From: Rebecca billardiae RCC1528 | Lineage: Eukaryota > Haptophyta | Direction of reading: 5' to 3' | Length of the DNA stretch: 64,000 bases | NCBI GenBank assembly: GCA_965240325.2 | Contig: OZ251222.1 | Span: 1,860,001 to 1,924,000, forward strand | Translations under genes and position numbers: made by a program | Part shown: piece by piece, positions 42,219 to 52,634 of the stretch | Position numbering within the stretch: the stretch's first letter is position 1 | Layout of the letters: each line of letters begins with the position of its first letter | The notes under the pieces: generated by a model | Seen by the model: the letters and a program-made list of their open reading frames with translations, nothing else | Databases searched by the model: none | Told to the model about the DNA's origin: nothing

Positions 42219-43537
42219 CAGTGCGGCCCAACGTGCGCGGCTCCAAGCTTTCGGCGGCAATCTTATTGCCTGACCCTGCGCATCCAGCATCATATCTCGT
42301 GAGCATATCTTGCCCACCCCAGGCAGCCAGCCAGCTGCCACGGCTGAACATCGGACCACGTCAAGTGCCGGCGTCGTCGCTGGCCGTTCCGCGACCGCTG
42401 CCGGCTGCCCTGCCTGTCGATCGGACCGCCGGGCAGGCAGGTGTCCCATGGCCATGGCACTGTCGGACCCGCCATACAGATTACAGGACAGTTGACTTGC
42501 TGTTGAGTGACTTCATCAATTAGACTCTTCAGACGGGCCTATAATGGCTATATAATCAGGAGACGGCGGTCATTATTTAAGACTAACAGTCTACTGCTAC
42601 CGAATCCTCACTAGTGCGGGCCAGCTGAGACACATTACACGTGACACTCGGTGCATTACCCCGCTGCCGCTGGCCGACTGCCAGTGCCACTGACGACGAC
42701 CGTTGAGACTCCGAAGACTCCGTCTCCGCCACTATCCGCGGTATCCCGCCATAGTATCCGCCCCACTATGAGGGCGCGCGTCGGCACTGCCGGCACTCGG
42801 GACCGCCGCGTTACCGACTTGCGTACCGTATGCCGTGCGGCAGCGGGCCCCGGTCCCGAAGGCGTGCTCGGAAGTGCGTCGGCGGGATCCGATGACCGAT
42901 CCGGCGGCGGGATCGGGCCTGAGTCCCTGTGACGGGCCTGAGTGTCTTGACTTTCTGAGTCGGACTCGGATTCAAATATTCATCTGCTGATCTGCTGGTG
43001 ACACTCTGTCGAGTCTGAATTGACGGGATGACTTGTGCCCGCTGCGGCTCAAGCAGGCTGCCGATGGGCATGGCAGACGTTATACAGTATGCCCTGTACA
43101 TACAGACTACTTAGTTAGAATTTGTGTATTGTGATAATTGACCAACTAGTTGCCGAACTGCGCGTTCACACACTTACGGCAGAATACGGACTACTATGCG
43201 CCATCAAGTCACCGATCATGCGGATGATGGGCACCACGCCTGGGAGCACTGCACCGCGCTGGCCAGCCTGGGCTGCGGCAGTCCGCCCTGACCCCTGTTC
43301 CCCTTTCAGTCCTTTGGTGCGACGACAGGTCACAGGACAACCAAGGGCCGGAGCGGTCTGACTCTCCCCTGGCCTGGTCTGACTGATGAGATTGAGAATC
43401 CACTATCCAGTGCCACGGTCGAGAGTCCGGTGGGGAGCTACTGTATTGTAGCTTGTCCGGCCCGGGGCGGTAGCTCTTCGTCTGGACTTTCGAGATGCTG
43501 CGCCTGCGCTGCAGAGCGACCCGAAGGCCGTATTGTA
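42219..43537. other. about 1.3 kb without a supported gene
   Basis: Includes a TATA-like stretch near 42539-42556 with no ORF to assign. The last few hundred bases probably hold the bestrophin promoter. Confidence 0.5.
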
Positions 43538-44770
43538 ATGGCGGGAAGAGCGCTGCTCGTGGGGAGCGCGCTCGCACTCGTCGGGCTGGCGTGCTCACCA
43601 CCTGCGCAGGGAGCGGCGGCGGCGGGGCGGACATTTGCCACGTGCTCACGCGGCGCGCTAGCATCATTGCGGCCAGCATCATGCGCGCGGAGGCGCGCAC
43701 GCGCGCCGCGCACATCCTCGCCTCTCCTTGCAGACTCTGTTGCCGACGATGCTGTGATCACAGAGCCGTCGTGGACGCGTGCGCTCACGCCCGCGTCGGC
43801 CCCCGACCCGTACAAGGTGGCGAAACGCGTGCTCCCCATCATTCTGGTTCACGGTCTCTGGGCCACCTGCGTCGTGATCATCCACATTGCCACGGACTTT
43901 CGGCTGCGTGCGCCCTCGCTCCTGCACACGCTGCTCGGAGGCGTGCTCGGCCTGCTGCTGGCGTTCCGGACGAACCAGGCGTATGAGCGGTACTGGAGCT
44001 CGTGCAAGCTGTGGACCCAGCTGCACGCCGCCGCGCACAACATGGCGCGCCTCGCCTCGCACCTCTCCGACAGCAAGGTGAACGACTACACCTCCATCCT
44101 GCGCCACCTGATCGCCTACCCGATCGCCCTCAAGCAGCACCTGCGGCGCGAGCGCGACGACAAGGAGTTCTGGCCGATCCTCTGGCTGTCGGAGATCGAC
44201 GCGATGATGAACGCGCGCTCGCCGCACATGGTCCTGCTGGCCTCGCTCTCGATGCTCATCCGCCCCGTCAAGCAGCGTGACGACGGCAGCGGCAAGGACC
44301 TGGCGATCTGGTCGCAGCTCGAGGGCTGCGTCACGCAGCTGCAGACCATCGCGTGCAGCCTGGAGCAGGTGGTGAAGCTGCCGCCGCCCCAGTCGTACTC
44401 GCTCCTCACCGCTCGCTTCGTCTTCCTCTGGGTTGGCACGCTGCCACTCGTGCTCGTCGGCTTCATGCGCCCGTACCTCGTCCCACCATCGATGCTGCTG
44501 GTCGCGTGGGCGCTCTACTCGACAGAGGAGCTCGCGCAGCTGATGGAGGCGCCGTTTGGCAACGCGCTGCAGCCAGAGACGGTGCCGATGGACATGTACT
44601 GCGCGCACATTGTCACCGAGCTCCAGCAGCAGGCGTTCGTGCAGCGAGCGATCGACCGCCGCATCGCCGAAAGAACATGGGTCATCAAGCCTGAGGACCT
44701 GATTGCGTACTCGGCTGTCGAGTCATCCGAGCACGACGACGCCGACGAATCAGTGACCGACGTGTCCTAG
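43538..44770 (+). CDS. bestrophin-like anion channel, probably plastid-targeted
   Basis: A 410-residue protein of the bestrophin/UPF0187 family, pentameric channels for chloride or bicarbonate. Residues 1-26 form a signal peptide and about 27-65 are Arg/Ser/Ala-rich, together like a complex-plastid targeting signal. The family core runs from LPIILVHGLWATCVVIIHI through GLLLAFRTNQAYERYW (the most diagnostic motif) to the late membrane segment (LLTARFVFLWVGTLPLVLVG) and EELAQLMEAPFGN. In diatoms and green algae thylakoid bestrophins feed bicarbonate to the pyrenoid or balance membrane potential; that role here is inference. ATG 43538 is chosen over 43430 because it begins the signal peptide. 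Confidence 0.9.
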   Translation: MAGRALLVGSALALVGLACSPPAQGAAAAGRTFATCSRGALASLRPASCARRRARAPRTSSPLLADSVADDAVITEPSWTRALTPASAPDPYKVAKRVLPIILVHGLWATCVVIIHIATDFRLRAPSLLHTLLGGVLGLLLAFRTNQAYERYWSSCKLWTQLHAAAHNMARLASHLSDSKVNDYTSILRHLIAYPIALKQHLRRERDDKEFWPILWLSEIDAMMNARSPHMVLLASLSMLIRPVKQRDDGSGKDLAIWSQLEGCVTQLQTIACSLEQVVKLPPPQSYSLLTARFVFLWVGTLPLVLVGFMRPYLVPPSMLLVAWALYSTEELAQLMEAPFGNALQPETVPMDMYCAHIVTELQQQAFVQRAIDRRIAERTWVIKPEDLIAYSAVESSEHDDADESVTDVS

Positions 44771-45773
44771 GCGGCCGCCGCAGCCGCTGAGTCTTGACTC
44801 TGCGGGGGCCGCCGAACCGTGCCAGTGCCAGGTGGGTCGAAGGAGCCTGCGAGCAGGACATGACGACGATGATGAATCATCTGTGAGACTTCGGAGCAGA
44901 GTAGTCACGACTCGGCAAGACTGATATTAGATGTAAATATATAATGACCGGGTCTCATAAATAACAATATAATCAGCGGCATCAGTAATATATCCGCGAG
45001 CTCGCGTGATATATATATGCGCGCATGATGATGACGCATCAATATGTGCTGACGATCGATGCGACGCTGGCGGCATGTGTCACAGACAGTAGACACCTTA
45101 GACAATCTGAGTTGATACGTACTCGCTCGGAGCCCACTGGGCCACTGAGTACTGCTGACGGTCCCATCGGACTGAGTGATCGGTCGTCCTGAACGACTCG
45201 GTCAGTCTGGGACGGTCGGTCAAACGGTCACTGCTACTGACGCGATCGATGTGCACTGCTCGTCTCGAAGCTGATAACCTTCGGGACTAAATAACGGACG
45301 ATCCTAGCACTGCGCGCCTCGCGTGCGCCCGTTCCCGCGTCCCGGGTGGCCCATCGGCACTAGCTTTAAAAATCGTCATCGTCGTCAGAGACTGTCTACA
45401 CCAATAGTCAATAGACTAGAGAGTCGTCATCACCATCAACTGACAGTAGCAGCTTACCGCCGCTGATGCCAACGAACACGCAGCTAGCAGAGTTAAACCG
45501 TCACTGCGCGCTAAGAGTAAGAATGAACAGACACACATCACAGCTCAGGCAGGCGAGATACAGTAGTTCAATAGTTTAAGATTAGGAGTAGATAGATTAC
45601 AGTATTCGTGCGCGCTCACGACTCGTAGCTAGTCACCAGCTACTAGCTAGCCAGCTCTGCTAGTTGACGACTCGGCTCGGCGGGGCACGGCCCCGCGGGG
45701 CAGCGGGCAGCGGGCCCCTGAATGCCCGGCGATGCCGCGCGGCACTCGCCGGTCTAAGCGGTCGATCCTGGGC
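44771..45773. other. intergenic, nothing recognised
   Basis: One kilobase of lower-GC DNA rich in short GTCA/TGAC words. It probably contains the 3' ends of the convergent bestrophin and EAR/ShKT genes. Confidence 0.55.
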
Positions 45774-47231
45774 TCACAGATGCGCGTACTCGAGCAGCAG
45801 GGACGAGGTCGAGAAGCTGGACATGTTCTCTGGGTCATCGCCTATTCGCTCGACGGCCACCGCGAGGAAGAGTCGGCCATCGCGCGAGACAAAGTGATGC
45901 GCGAATGTTGCGCAGCCTGTTGGCACGGCCTGCACGAGGGCCAGGTGGAGATGACCAGACGCCGTGTGCCGCACCGAGTACACATCGGTGGTCGCGTTGC
46001 AGTGAGTCCCGTCCCCTTGGTTGGGGACCACCAGCAGACCTCCGCGCGGACCAGCCGGAGGGATGTACTCCAAGTCATGCGCGCCCGCCGTGTCCATGGC
46101 CGCGGCAAGCTGCAGCTCGCGGCCATGCTCGCCGCGCTCATCGAGCCAGTACACAGCCGACTGCACGCGCTGTGTCTCATCCGAGCGCACGTTCGCGATG
46201 CCCAGAGCAAGCCGCTGTTCGCTCGTCGCCTCACGCTCGATTGCGAAGCACTCCGCATCGTGCGCTCCGCTGGTGGCAACCGAGGCCCAGGGTGCGAACA
46301 CACCGTGCTGGCCACTGCCGAGCACGAAGAGTTGCGAGCGCGTGGCGAACGTGCGGCCGGTGTGCCACTGCGCCGCGACGAGGACGACGCCCCCCGCATC
46401 GGTCTCGCAGTGCGCAAACGCTGCGACCCCGCGCACCTCGAGCGCCTGGAGGGGCTCCCACCGCTCTCGAGTGCGCGACCACTCAAACACGTGCACTCCG
46501 TGCGTGGCGTTCGCCGCGGTGGCAAGCGCGAGGAGATGGCGATCCGCAGCGGTGACGCGCACGTAATGTGCCGCGCAGGCACCGGGTGCGTGCAGCACCT
46601 GAACGACCGCGAACGGAGACGGGCCAGCCGAGCTCTCATTGCAGCCGCAGCTGTGCGCACACGATGCCGACATGAAAGATGGGTTCCGCGCACACTCACC
46701 CGCGTGTGCCCACGCGCTACACCGAGCGTCGGCATCGACGCAGTCGGGGCGCTCCACGACAGAAGGCGTCCCGTCTGTCCGGAGCTCGAAGACGAGGGAG
46801 ACGTCGGAGCCATAGTTGGCAAGAACAAGCTGCGCGCGTCCATCAATGTCGGGCATGGCTGCCCAGTCATGAGCCATATGGCTCCTGATGGACTGGACGT
46901 GCTCGATCATGCCCGTCTCCGTGCTGAAGGAGTAGATAGCGGACTGTGCACCATAGTAGTTGGCCACAGCGATGTACACCACGTCGCCTTCTGCCGTGGC
47001 CCTCAAGCTAGCGATGCCCGCTGCAGCGTGCGACGGGAGGGTGCCGATGACCCTGAATGCCCGTTCCTCGCCTGGGAAATTTGTGGCTAATCGGGCAGAA
47101 CGCGCAGAGGGGCGCATGGGTGCGACGCTCGAAGTGTGCTGCGGGAGATACAGGGTCATGGCGACCAAAGTCGCCGCCAATGCCAGCGCGAGGCTGAACA
47201 ACACCAGCGAGATGCACCGTCTGCGCTGCAT
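45774..47231 (-). CDS. single-span membrane protein with EAR-like propeller and ShKT domain
   Basis: A 485-residue protein. A Met-Gln-Arg-Arg-Arg start leads into a membrane anchor (about residues 6-30). Repeating units with FRVIGTLPSHAAAGI, YIAVANYYGAQSAIY, QLVLANYGSDVSLVFE and HVFEWSRTRERWEPLQAL match EPTP/EAR repeats, which build a seven-bladed propeller in extracellular proteins. A six-Cys ShKT module (about 163-196, CVDADARC ... CAHSCGC) is inserted between blades; here it is an ordinary extracellular domain, as in plant and algal hydroxylases, not evidence of a toxin. Adhesion or ligand binding is inferred. The frame opens further upstream to 47411, but the Met at 47231 gives a clean signal anchor. 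It lies 190 bp downstream of the WLM gene on the same strand. Confidence 0.8.
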   Translation of the reverse strand: MQRRRCISLVLFSLALALAATLVAMTLYLPQHTSSVAPMRPSARSARLATNFPGEERAFRVIGTLPSHAAAGIASLRATAEGDVVYIAVANYYGAQSAIYSFSTETGMIEHVQSIRSHMAHDWAAMPDIDGRAQLVLANYGSDVSLVFELRTDGTPSVVERPDCVDADARCSAWAHAGECARNPSFMSASCAHSCGCNESSAGPSPFAVVQVLHAPGACAAHYVRVTAADRHLLALATAANATHGVHVFEWSRTRERWEPLQALEVRGVAAFAHCETDAGGVVLVAAQWHTGRTFATRSQLFVLGSGQHGVFAPWASVATSGAHDAECFAIEREATSEQRLALGIANVRSDETQRVQSAVYWLDERGEHGRELQLAAAMDTAGAHDLEYIPPAGPRGGLLVVPNQGDGTHCNATTDVYSVRHTASGHLHLALVQAVPTGCATFAHHFVSRDGRLFLAVAVERIGDDPENMSSFSTSSLLLEYAHL

Positions 47232-47420
47232 CCTCGTCTGCCGCCATGCTGATGCTGCTCGTTCTTTTTTCTCATGAATAACCGGCGGAGTATCCAGAAC
47301 TACGACGCTTCCGACGCCTCGCGGCAGCTTGACAGCTTCGGCGCAAGTGAGCAGGCGCTCGAGACGCCGCCTTTCAATGATAATCAAACCACTGCTGGTC
47401 ACTGCGGCCATGCGATGCCA

Positions 47421-48662
47421 TCAGTCTGACCCACCGCTGCCACCCCTGTAGCCGTGACGCTCGGTCCCTGCACCACCAGCAGTGCCGCCAGCGCCGCCGT
47501 GTCGACCGGCGGCGCGTGCCTCGGCAGCCGCTGCTGCGCGTGCGCGCGCATCCATGGGGCCCGCCATGCCGCTAGCAGCGACAGCTCCTGACGCCGGGAC
47601 CGCCGTGCTCGCTGCTGCCTCCGCGGCGGCAGGCGGTCCCGCGGGGATCCCAGCGCTCCCTCCGAGCACGCGACCACGCTCAGCACTGCCGCTGTCCGTG
47701 GAGACGAACGCGCAGTGCTCGCGAACTGCCGGCTCGAGCGACGCGGCCATCTCTGGCCCGATCTCGGCAGCAAGCCCTCGCAGCACTGAGCGTGCGATGA
47801 TCTCCAAGCCGCCGGCGCAGTCGGCGTGCACGCCGGCTCGCGAGGCCGTGGTCACGCCGTCGATCAGGGTGCCGCTCGCCGCGATGCGCATGTGCTCGTG
47901 CAGGTACTCCACGCGCATCTGCGCGAAGAGCGTCCAGAACAACTTATTGTGTGGCCCGACCCAGTTGTGCGCCAGCTCGTGGATCAGCGTCTCCACCAGC
48001 CTGGGGTAGGGCATGAAGCCGGCGAGGTCGTCCGTGCGCAGCTTGATGTCGATGCGCATGCCGTGGTTCGTGTTGTACCCGAGCAGATCGCCGCCCTCGC
48101 CGCGCTTCGCCTTCATCAGCCGGTCGTCAATCGGGTCCATCTCGCCGAGCGTGCCGACCACGAGCTCTCGCGCGCGCATGCACGCGACGACGCCCGGGTC
48201 GGCCGCGAGCTTCTCGAGGAGCTGGCGCGCCGCGAAGGCGTGCGGCGTCTGGGAGCCCGGTCGATGGCCAAACTGCTGCCAGCTCACGGCCTCAATGCGG
48301 GAGAAGCGGTAGTTGGGGTCCTGGCCCGAGCCCCAGTCGGGACAGATCTTGGCGCCCGCGAGCTCCTTCTTGCGAAGCTCTTCGGCCTCGTCCTCCTGGA
48401 CAAAGCCGCGCACGGTTGGGTCCGCACGCGACGCATTCAGCTCCTCGGCTGACTGGCGGCTCGTCGCCATGACCATCACCTTGCCCATCGCGCCGGCCGG
48501 GAGCGGGCTGTCCGCGGCGAGCTGCTTGCCCTTTGCAAGGAGGCGGACGTCGAAGGCCTCCTCGGAGAGGTCGAAGGCGGCGCGCGCCTGGGTGAGAAGT
48601 TCGTGCACGGTGGACACGGCGCCGGCGTCGTGGGTTCGTCCGCGGTACACGAGAGCGACCAT
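47421..48662 (-). CDS. ubiquitin-like and WLM-domain metalloprotease (Wss1/SPRTN-like)
   Basis: A 413-residue protein. Residues 1 to about 70 form a ubiquitin-like fold (MVALVYRGRTHD ... VRLLAKGKQL). The WLM domain follows, with zinc ligands in HELAHNWVGPHNKLFW (His228, Glu229, His232, His238) preceded by RIDIKLR. In yeast, Wss1 cleaves DNA-protein crosslinks and SUMO-linked proteins; plant UBL-WLM proteins share this architecture. The C-terminal third is Ala/Gly-rich with a short Ser/Thr patch. I use the ATG at 48662 because it begins the UBL fold; the frame continues to 48857 but would overlap the divergent TLC gene. Confidence 0.9.
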   Translation of the reverse strand: MVALVYRGRTHDAGAVSTVHELLTQARAAFDLSEEAFDVRLLAKGKQLAADSPLPAGAMGKVMVMATSRQSAEELNASRADPTVRGFVQEDEAEELRKKELAGAKICPDWGSGQDPNYRFSRIEAVSWQQFGHRPGSQTPHAFAARQLLEKLAADPGVVACMRARELVVGTLGEMDPIDDRLMKAKRGEGGDLLGYNTNHGMRIDIKLRTDDLAGFMPYPRLVETLIHELAHNWVGPHNKLFWTLFAQMRVEYLHEHMRIAASGTLIDGVTTASRAGVHADCAGGLEIIARSVLRGLAAEIGPEMAASLEPAVREHCAFVSTDSGSAERGRVLGGSAGIPAGPPAAAEAAASTAVPASGAVAASGMAGPMDARARAAAAAEARAAGRHGGAGGTAGGAGTERHGYRGGSGGSD

Positions 48663-48855
48663 GGCAGTGGTGGAGGCGTTGGGGTGGAGGACGCGCTTCT
48701 GGAAGATGGTGAAGTGCAAGCTCTGAAGCCGAGGTAAAAGCCCGAGCCGAGACAGACTCCCGCCGCGGTACAATACGACGCTCACGATGGCTGCCTGACG
48801 CCGAGCGCGCTTCACCCCCCCTCCCCCCGCCCACGCGTCGAGCTCGAGTGCGCCC

Positions 48856-49548
48856 ATGCAGCCGCCTGTCGCGGGCGCGATCCTGATCGGCTACCAGCTG
48901 GCTCTCGCCGGCACGCACCAGCTCCTCCTCAACCACATCTCGCCCAACCTGATCAATCGGCTGCTGAGCTCGGTGAACGCCATGATCATCTTCACCACCG
49001 CCTGCGCGGCACTCGCCTCAGGGCCGCCTTCAGATGCGCCGCCCATCACTCCCGTGGCGGCTGTGGGGATCGAGTGCATGCTCGGGTTCCTGATCTTTGA
49101 CACGGTGATAGGCCTCATTCAAGGCTTCGAATCATCACCCCGCCTCATGCTCGCCCACCATTTGATGGGGATCTTGTCCGAGGGGCTGACGCTCTGTCTT
49201 GGCGTGGGCGCGTACTGCACGATCGTCGTGCACCTAGCGGAGGGAAGCACACCTCTGCTCCACGTGAGCTGGCTTCTGCTCAAGCGAGGGCAGCAGAAGA
49301 CGACCGGCTTCGTCGCAACGGGCGTGCTGCTCGTGGCGTCGTTCTGCGTGCTCCGTGTGATCCTGCCCGCGCTGCTGCTCGGCGGACACATGGCGACACC
49401 CGCTGGGCGCGCGCTTTGGGGCGACTACTCGGCCGTCTACTGGCTGCAGCTCGCAGTCGTTGTTGTCTTCTGGCTCTTGAACGTCTTCTGGTTCGTGAAG
49501 CTGCTCAGAGTAGCTGCCCCTGGGGACAAGTCTGCGCGAGTATCGTGA
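48856..49548 (+). CDS. TLC-domain multi-pass membrane protein
   Basis: A 230-residue protein with about six hydrophobic spans. The motifs LAHHLMGILSEG and AEGSTPLLHVSWLL are the signature of the TRAM-LAG1-CLN8 (TLC) domain, shared by ceramide synthases and TLCD proteins that affect membrane lipid composition. The protein is short and lacks the ceramide-synthase double-His catalytic set beyond the HH in AHHL, so it is more like TLCD/TMEM136 members. Located probably in ER or plasma membrane. Start codons of this gene and the WLM gene are 193 bp apart, divergent. Confidence 0.85.
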   Translation: MQPPVAGAILIGYQLALAGTHQLLLNHISPNLINRLLSSVNAMIIFTTACAALASGPPSDAPPITPVAAVGIECMLGFLIFDTVIGLIQGFESSPRLMLAHHLMGILSEGLTLCLGVGAYCTIVVHLAEGSTPLLHVSWLLLKRGQQKTTGFVATGVLLVASFCVLRVILPALLLGGHMATPAGRALWGDYSAVYWLQLAVVVVFWLLNVFWFVKLLRVAAPGDKSARVS

Positions 49549-50517
49549 CGATGATGAATCGTCTTCAATGAGTAAGCTAGCTGCTACACAGTATGATACT
49601 GATGACTGACGACGTGACCGTTGACGATCGATCCGCATGTCAATGATGAAGCTACGACGAAGTCGTATCGGAGCTGGGTCTCCCAGGGCCAGAGCTTTGA
49701 ATAGATTAATTAAGTTATTCTTTTATATTTATAAATGATAATAAATAAGCTACAGTGCATGACTTCACCAGAATTACTTACGGTTTAGTGAGCTACTTCT
49801 GCTACTTGCACTGCACTTCCACTAGACATTATTTTCTATTAAGCTAGTCATCACCGTAGAATACGGTAACGGTATCGGGTATTAAACAGTGCACTTTACA
49901 TAATATAACGCCGCAGTAATTGAATTATAAATAAGTGCCGATCTGATAAGTATGAGTGTCGTAACGGGCCTCACGGACACGGAGCAGCGGAGCTAGCTAC
50001 AGCGCGGCCGAATTAGTATGGCGCTGGCGTTCAGAACCATGCGCTGGTGACGAGACTCTGCAGTCTGCTGCTGGCTGGCGTCACACATCATCACGACCGC
50101 ACGCGGCACGGCCTCCAAGTCGCCTCGGTCCGGTGTCCCCACTCGCCCAGGCTTCCCGGGGCCGCTGACTGCGTCGCAGACCACGTCCAGCACGTGCCGC
50201 TTCGAGGACCAACCGATGCCCGATCACGACGCGACACGCCGCCGCCCGCGGACCAGACGACTCGGCCGCCTACCCAGCGAGACGAGCTCCGCGAGTCACC
50301 AGCTGATTGTTCGCACCTTCGATTCACGCCATACGAATCGTCGTCCGCCAATTCACCATTGAGGTGATCTGCACCACGAAGTGAGCCCCCATCGAGCACG
50401 GCGGTTCCAGATCACTCGAGCAGTGGCTTGGCGTCGAAGAGGTGCGTGGGTGAGTTCAGCACTGCGTGAAGGCCAGCTCCCAGGGGCTGAGCTGCGACAT
50501 CGAGCGGGCACCGCCAC
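49549..50517. other. intergenic, nothing recognised
   Basis: About 970 bp; 49690-49960 is markedly AT-rich and may include scaffold or 3' sequence. No supported ORF. Confidence 0.55.
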
Positions 50518-52151
50518 TCACCAGTCGCCGAAGAACTGCTGGTCCTGGCTCGGCTGCGCAGCGCGCGCACGGGCGAGCGTGGGGGCGAGGGGGTGTGGGG
50601 AGTGTGAGCACTTCGGCGGACTGCCGCGTCTCGCGGGGCCGCTCGGCGCGGGCTGTGCGCGCGCGGGCGCACCTGGAGCAGTGGGCCGGACTCCTCCGTC
50701 GAGTCGGCATACTTGTCGTACTGCCGCGTGTCACTGGGCCCATCGACCTCGGGCACGATCGGCGCCTGCATCTGCTTGTTGTACAGCTGCGCCCAGTTCA
50801 GGCCCCGGAACCACTTGTGCTTTTTGATGTCCTCGGCAGCATTCTTGAGGTTGCCGATGCGCTTTGTGCGGTCTGCGGTGAGCAGCTTGCGCACCAGGTC
50901 GCGCGCGTGCGTCTCAAAGTGGCGCGGGAACTCGAGCTTGCCCGCGAGGATCTTCTGGTAGATGCCAAACGGGTTCTCGTCGTAGAAGGGCGGGTAGCCC
51001 GCGAGCATCTCGTAGATGAGGATGCCCAGCGCCCACCAGTCGACGGCCTTCCCGTGGCCTTTGGACTGGATGATCTCCGGCGCGAGGTATTCCGGCGTGC
51101 CGCACAGCGTCCATGTTCTGCGCGCAGGCAAGGGGGCGGTCGGGTGGCTCGGTGAGCGGGGTAGAGGCGCGCGAGACCTCGCTGCCACCGCCGCCAGTCA
51201 CCGCCGCCACTGCGCTCACCTGTCCTCGACGTACTTGGCGAAGCCGAAGTCTGTGATTTTGAGGTACCCCTCGTCGTCTAGCAGCAAATTCTCCGGCTTG
51301 AGGTCGCGGTAGACGACGCCCTCGGTGTGCAGCGCCTGGATCGCCATCACGATCTGCGCGGCGTAGAAGCGGCACTGCTCGTTCGGGAACTTCCCCGCCT
51401 TGCGCAGGTGCGTGAAGAGCTCGCCACCGCACACGTACTCCAGCACCATGTAGAGGTTGCGCTCGTCCTGGAAGACGCCGTAGCTGCGCACGCGCGCGCG
51501 CGCGCAACGCGGCGGAGCGCAACGGCGCGTGCCGAGGGCACGGGGGCAGCGGCGGTGGGTGCGTGTGCGTGCGCGCGTGCAGGGAGAGCCCACGCGGCCC
51601 CGACCCTGCCTTTGAGCAGCGGCGCTCTTCACGTGCCGGCCTGATGGCTCGACGCGAGCCAGCGGCCGCGCCGCGCACGAGCAGATGCGCAGGCCGGCTG
51701 CGCGCGCACAGGGTGACAATGAAGGGATGCGCCACGTTGGTGAGGATCTCCTTCTCGTTCTTGATGTGCTCAACCTGCTTCAAGCGCACGACCTCCGACT
51801 TCTTCAGGATCTTGAGCGCCTGGTAGCGCCCCGTGTCCGTGTGCCTGCACAGCCGCACCCGACCGAAAGTGCCGGTGCCTGCGCAGGCAGGCGTGATCGT
51901 GGTCGCACGGGCGGCGCGCAGCGTGCGTGTCAGGGACTGCAGGCGCGGTGTGGATGCCACCCGGCGCTCCTATGAGCGACGCTATGGCGCCTCCTCCGCC
52001 TCAGGCGCGCACCGAGCGTGTCGAGGACGTCAAATGCCTCAAGCTTCGCTGATTTGGCAAAGATGCTGCGAAGCGTCGATGTGTTCGCCGCGTGCGTGTC
52101 CTCCGCGGGCGTCTTCGCCTTGCTCGCCGTGGTGTCCTTTTTGCTGAACAT
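50518..52151 (-). CDS. cAMP-dependent protein kinase (PKA) catalytic subunit, five exons
   Basis: Exons 52151-52013, 51878-51710, 51483-51220, 51117-50673 and 50553-50518; introns 134, 226, 102 and 119 bp, all GT-AG and in frame. The product is 350 residues, essentially the length of animal PKA-C (351). Order: short helical N-terminus, glycine loop LGTGTFGRV across the first junction, YQALKILKK, then [33 protein letters not shown], the activation loop with Thr in [14 protein letters not shown], and the AGC C-tail ending QQFFGDW, a hydrophobic FxxW-type end. It phosphorylates Arg-Arg-x-Ser/Thr sites when released by a cAMP-bound regulatory subunit (family knowledge). No myristoylation Gly follows the initiator Met. 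The 12-codon last exon is supported only by the C-tail match. Confidence 0.93.
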
Positions 52152-52634
52152 CCTGAGCGCGCAGAGCCACTCCTGTGGGCCGTCTACGCCCCAGTCGCGC
52201 GCCCCCGGCCGGTCCCCGGCGACACCCAAGGCCTGCGCACAAGCCGCTCGCGGATGGTGGGCGGCCAAACAAGCAACAGACGCTTTGCGTCCTGCCTGCC
52301 GTGTCGGGGCTGCCTTGTAACCGCTCGGCTGCGCAGTAATCAATTGCCCCCACTGTACCCACCTATAAGGCAGATGAAAGGAGTCCGCTCATTAAACGCT
52401 TAGGAGTACTAGTGCGAAGGTACCCGCTCTACTATGATGGGGAACTTCACAGTATCTGACGAAATGAAGACGGCTTCAGGCCTTGGTCAGCATGGCTGCC
52501 GGCCACTTGATGAAGCTCGCCCCTCAGTTGGAGGTCTGGCCTCAAGGGCGCCCGAGCTCAGCTACACGAGAACATGCAAGGGTATCGAGTATGCTAGACC
52601 GCTAGATTGCCCAGTGTCAAGTCCAGCTGCCAAA
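52152..52634. other. intergenic between the PKA and site-1 protease genes
   Basis: About 480 bp with no supported ORF; it should contain the PKA promoter and the 3' end of the protease gene. Confidence 0.55.

Noticed and set aside
45774-47231. toxin gene because of the ShK-type module
   Set aside because: The module is embedded in a membrane propeller protein; ShKT domains are common non-toxic extracellular modules in algae and plants.
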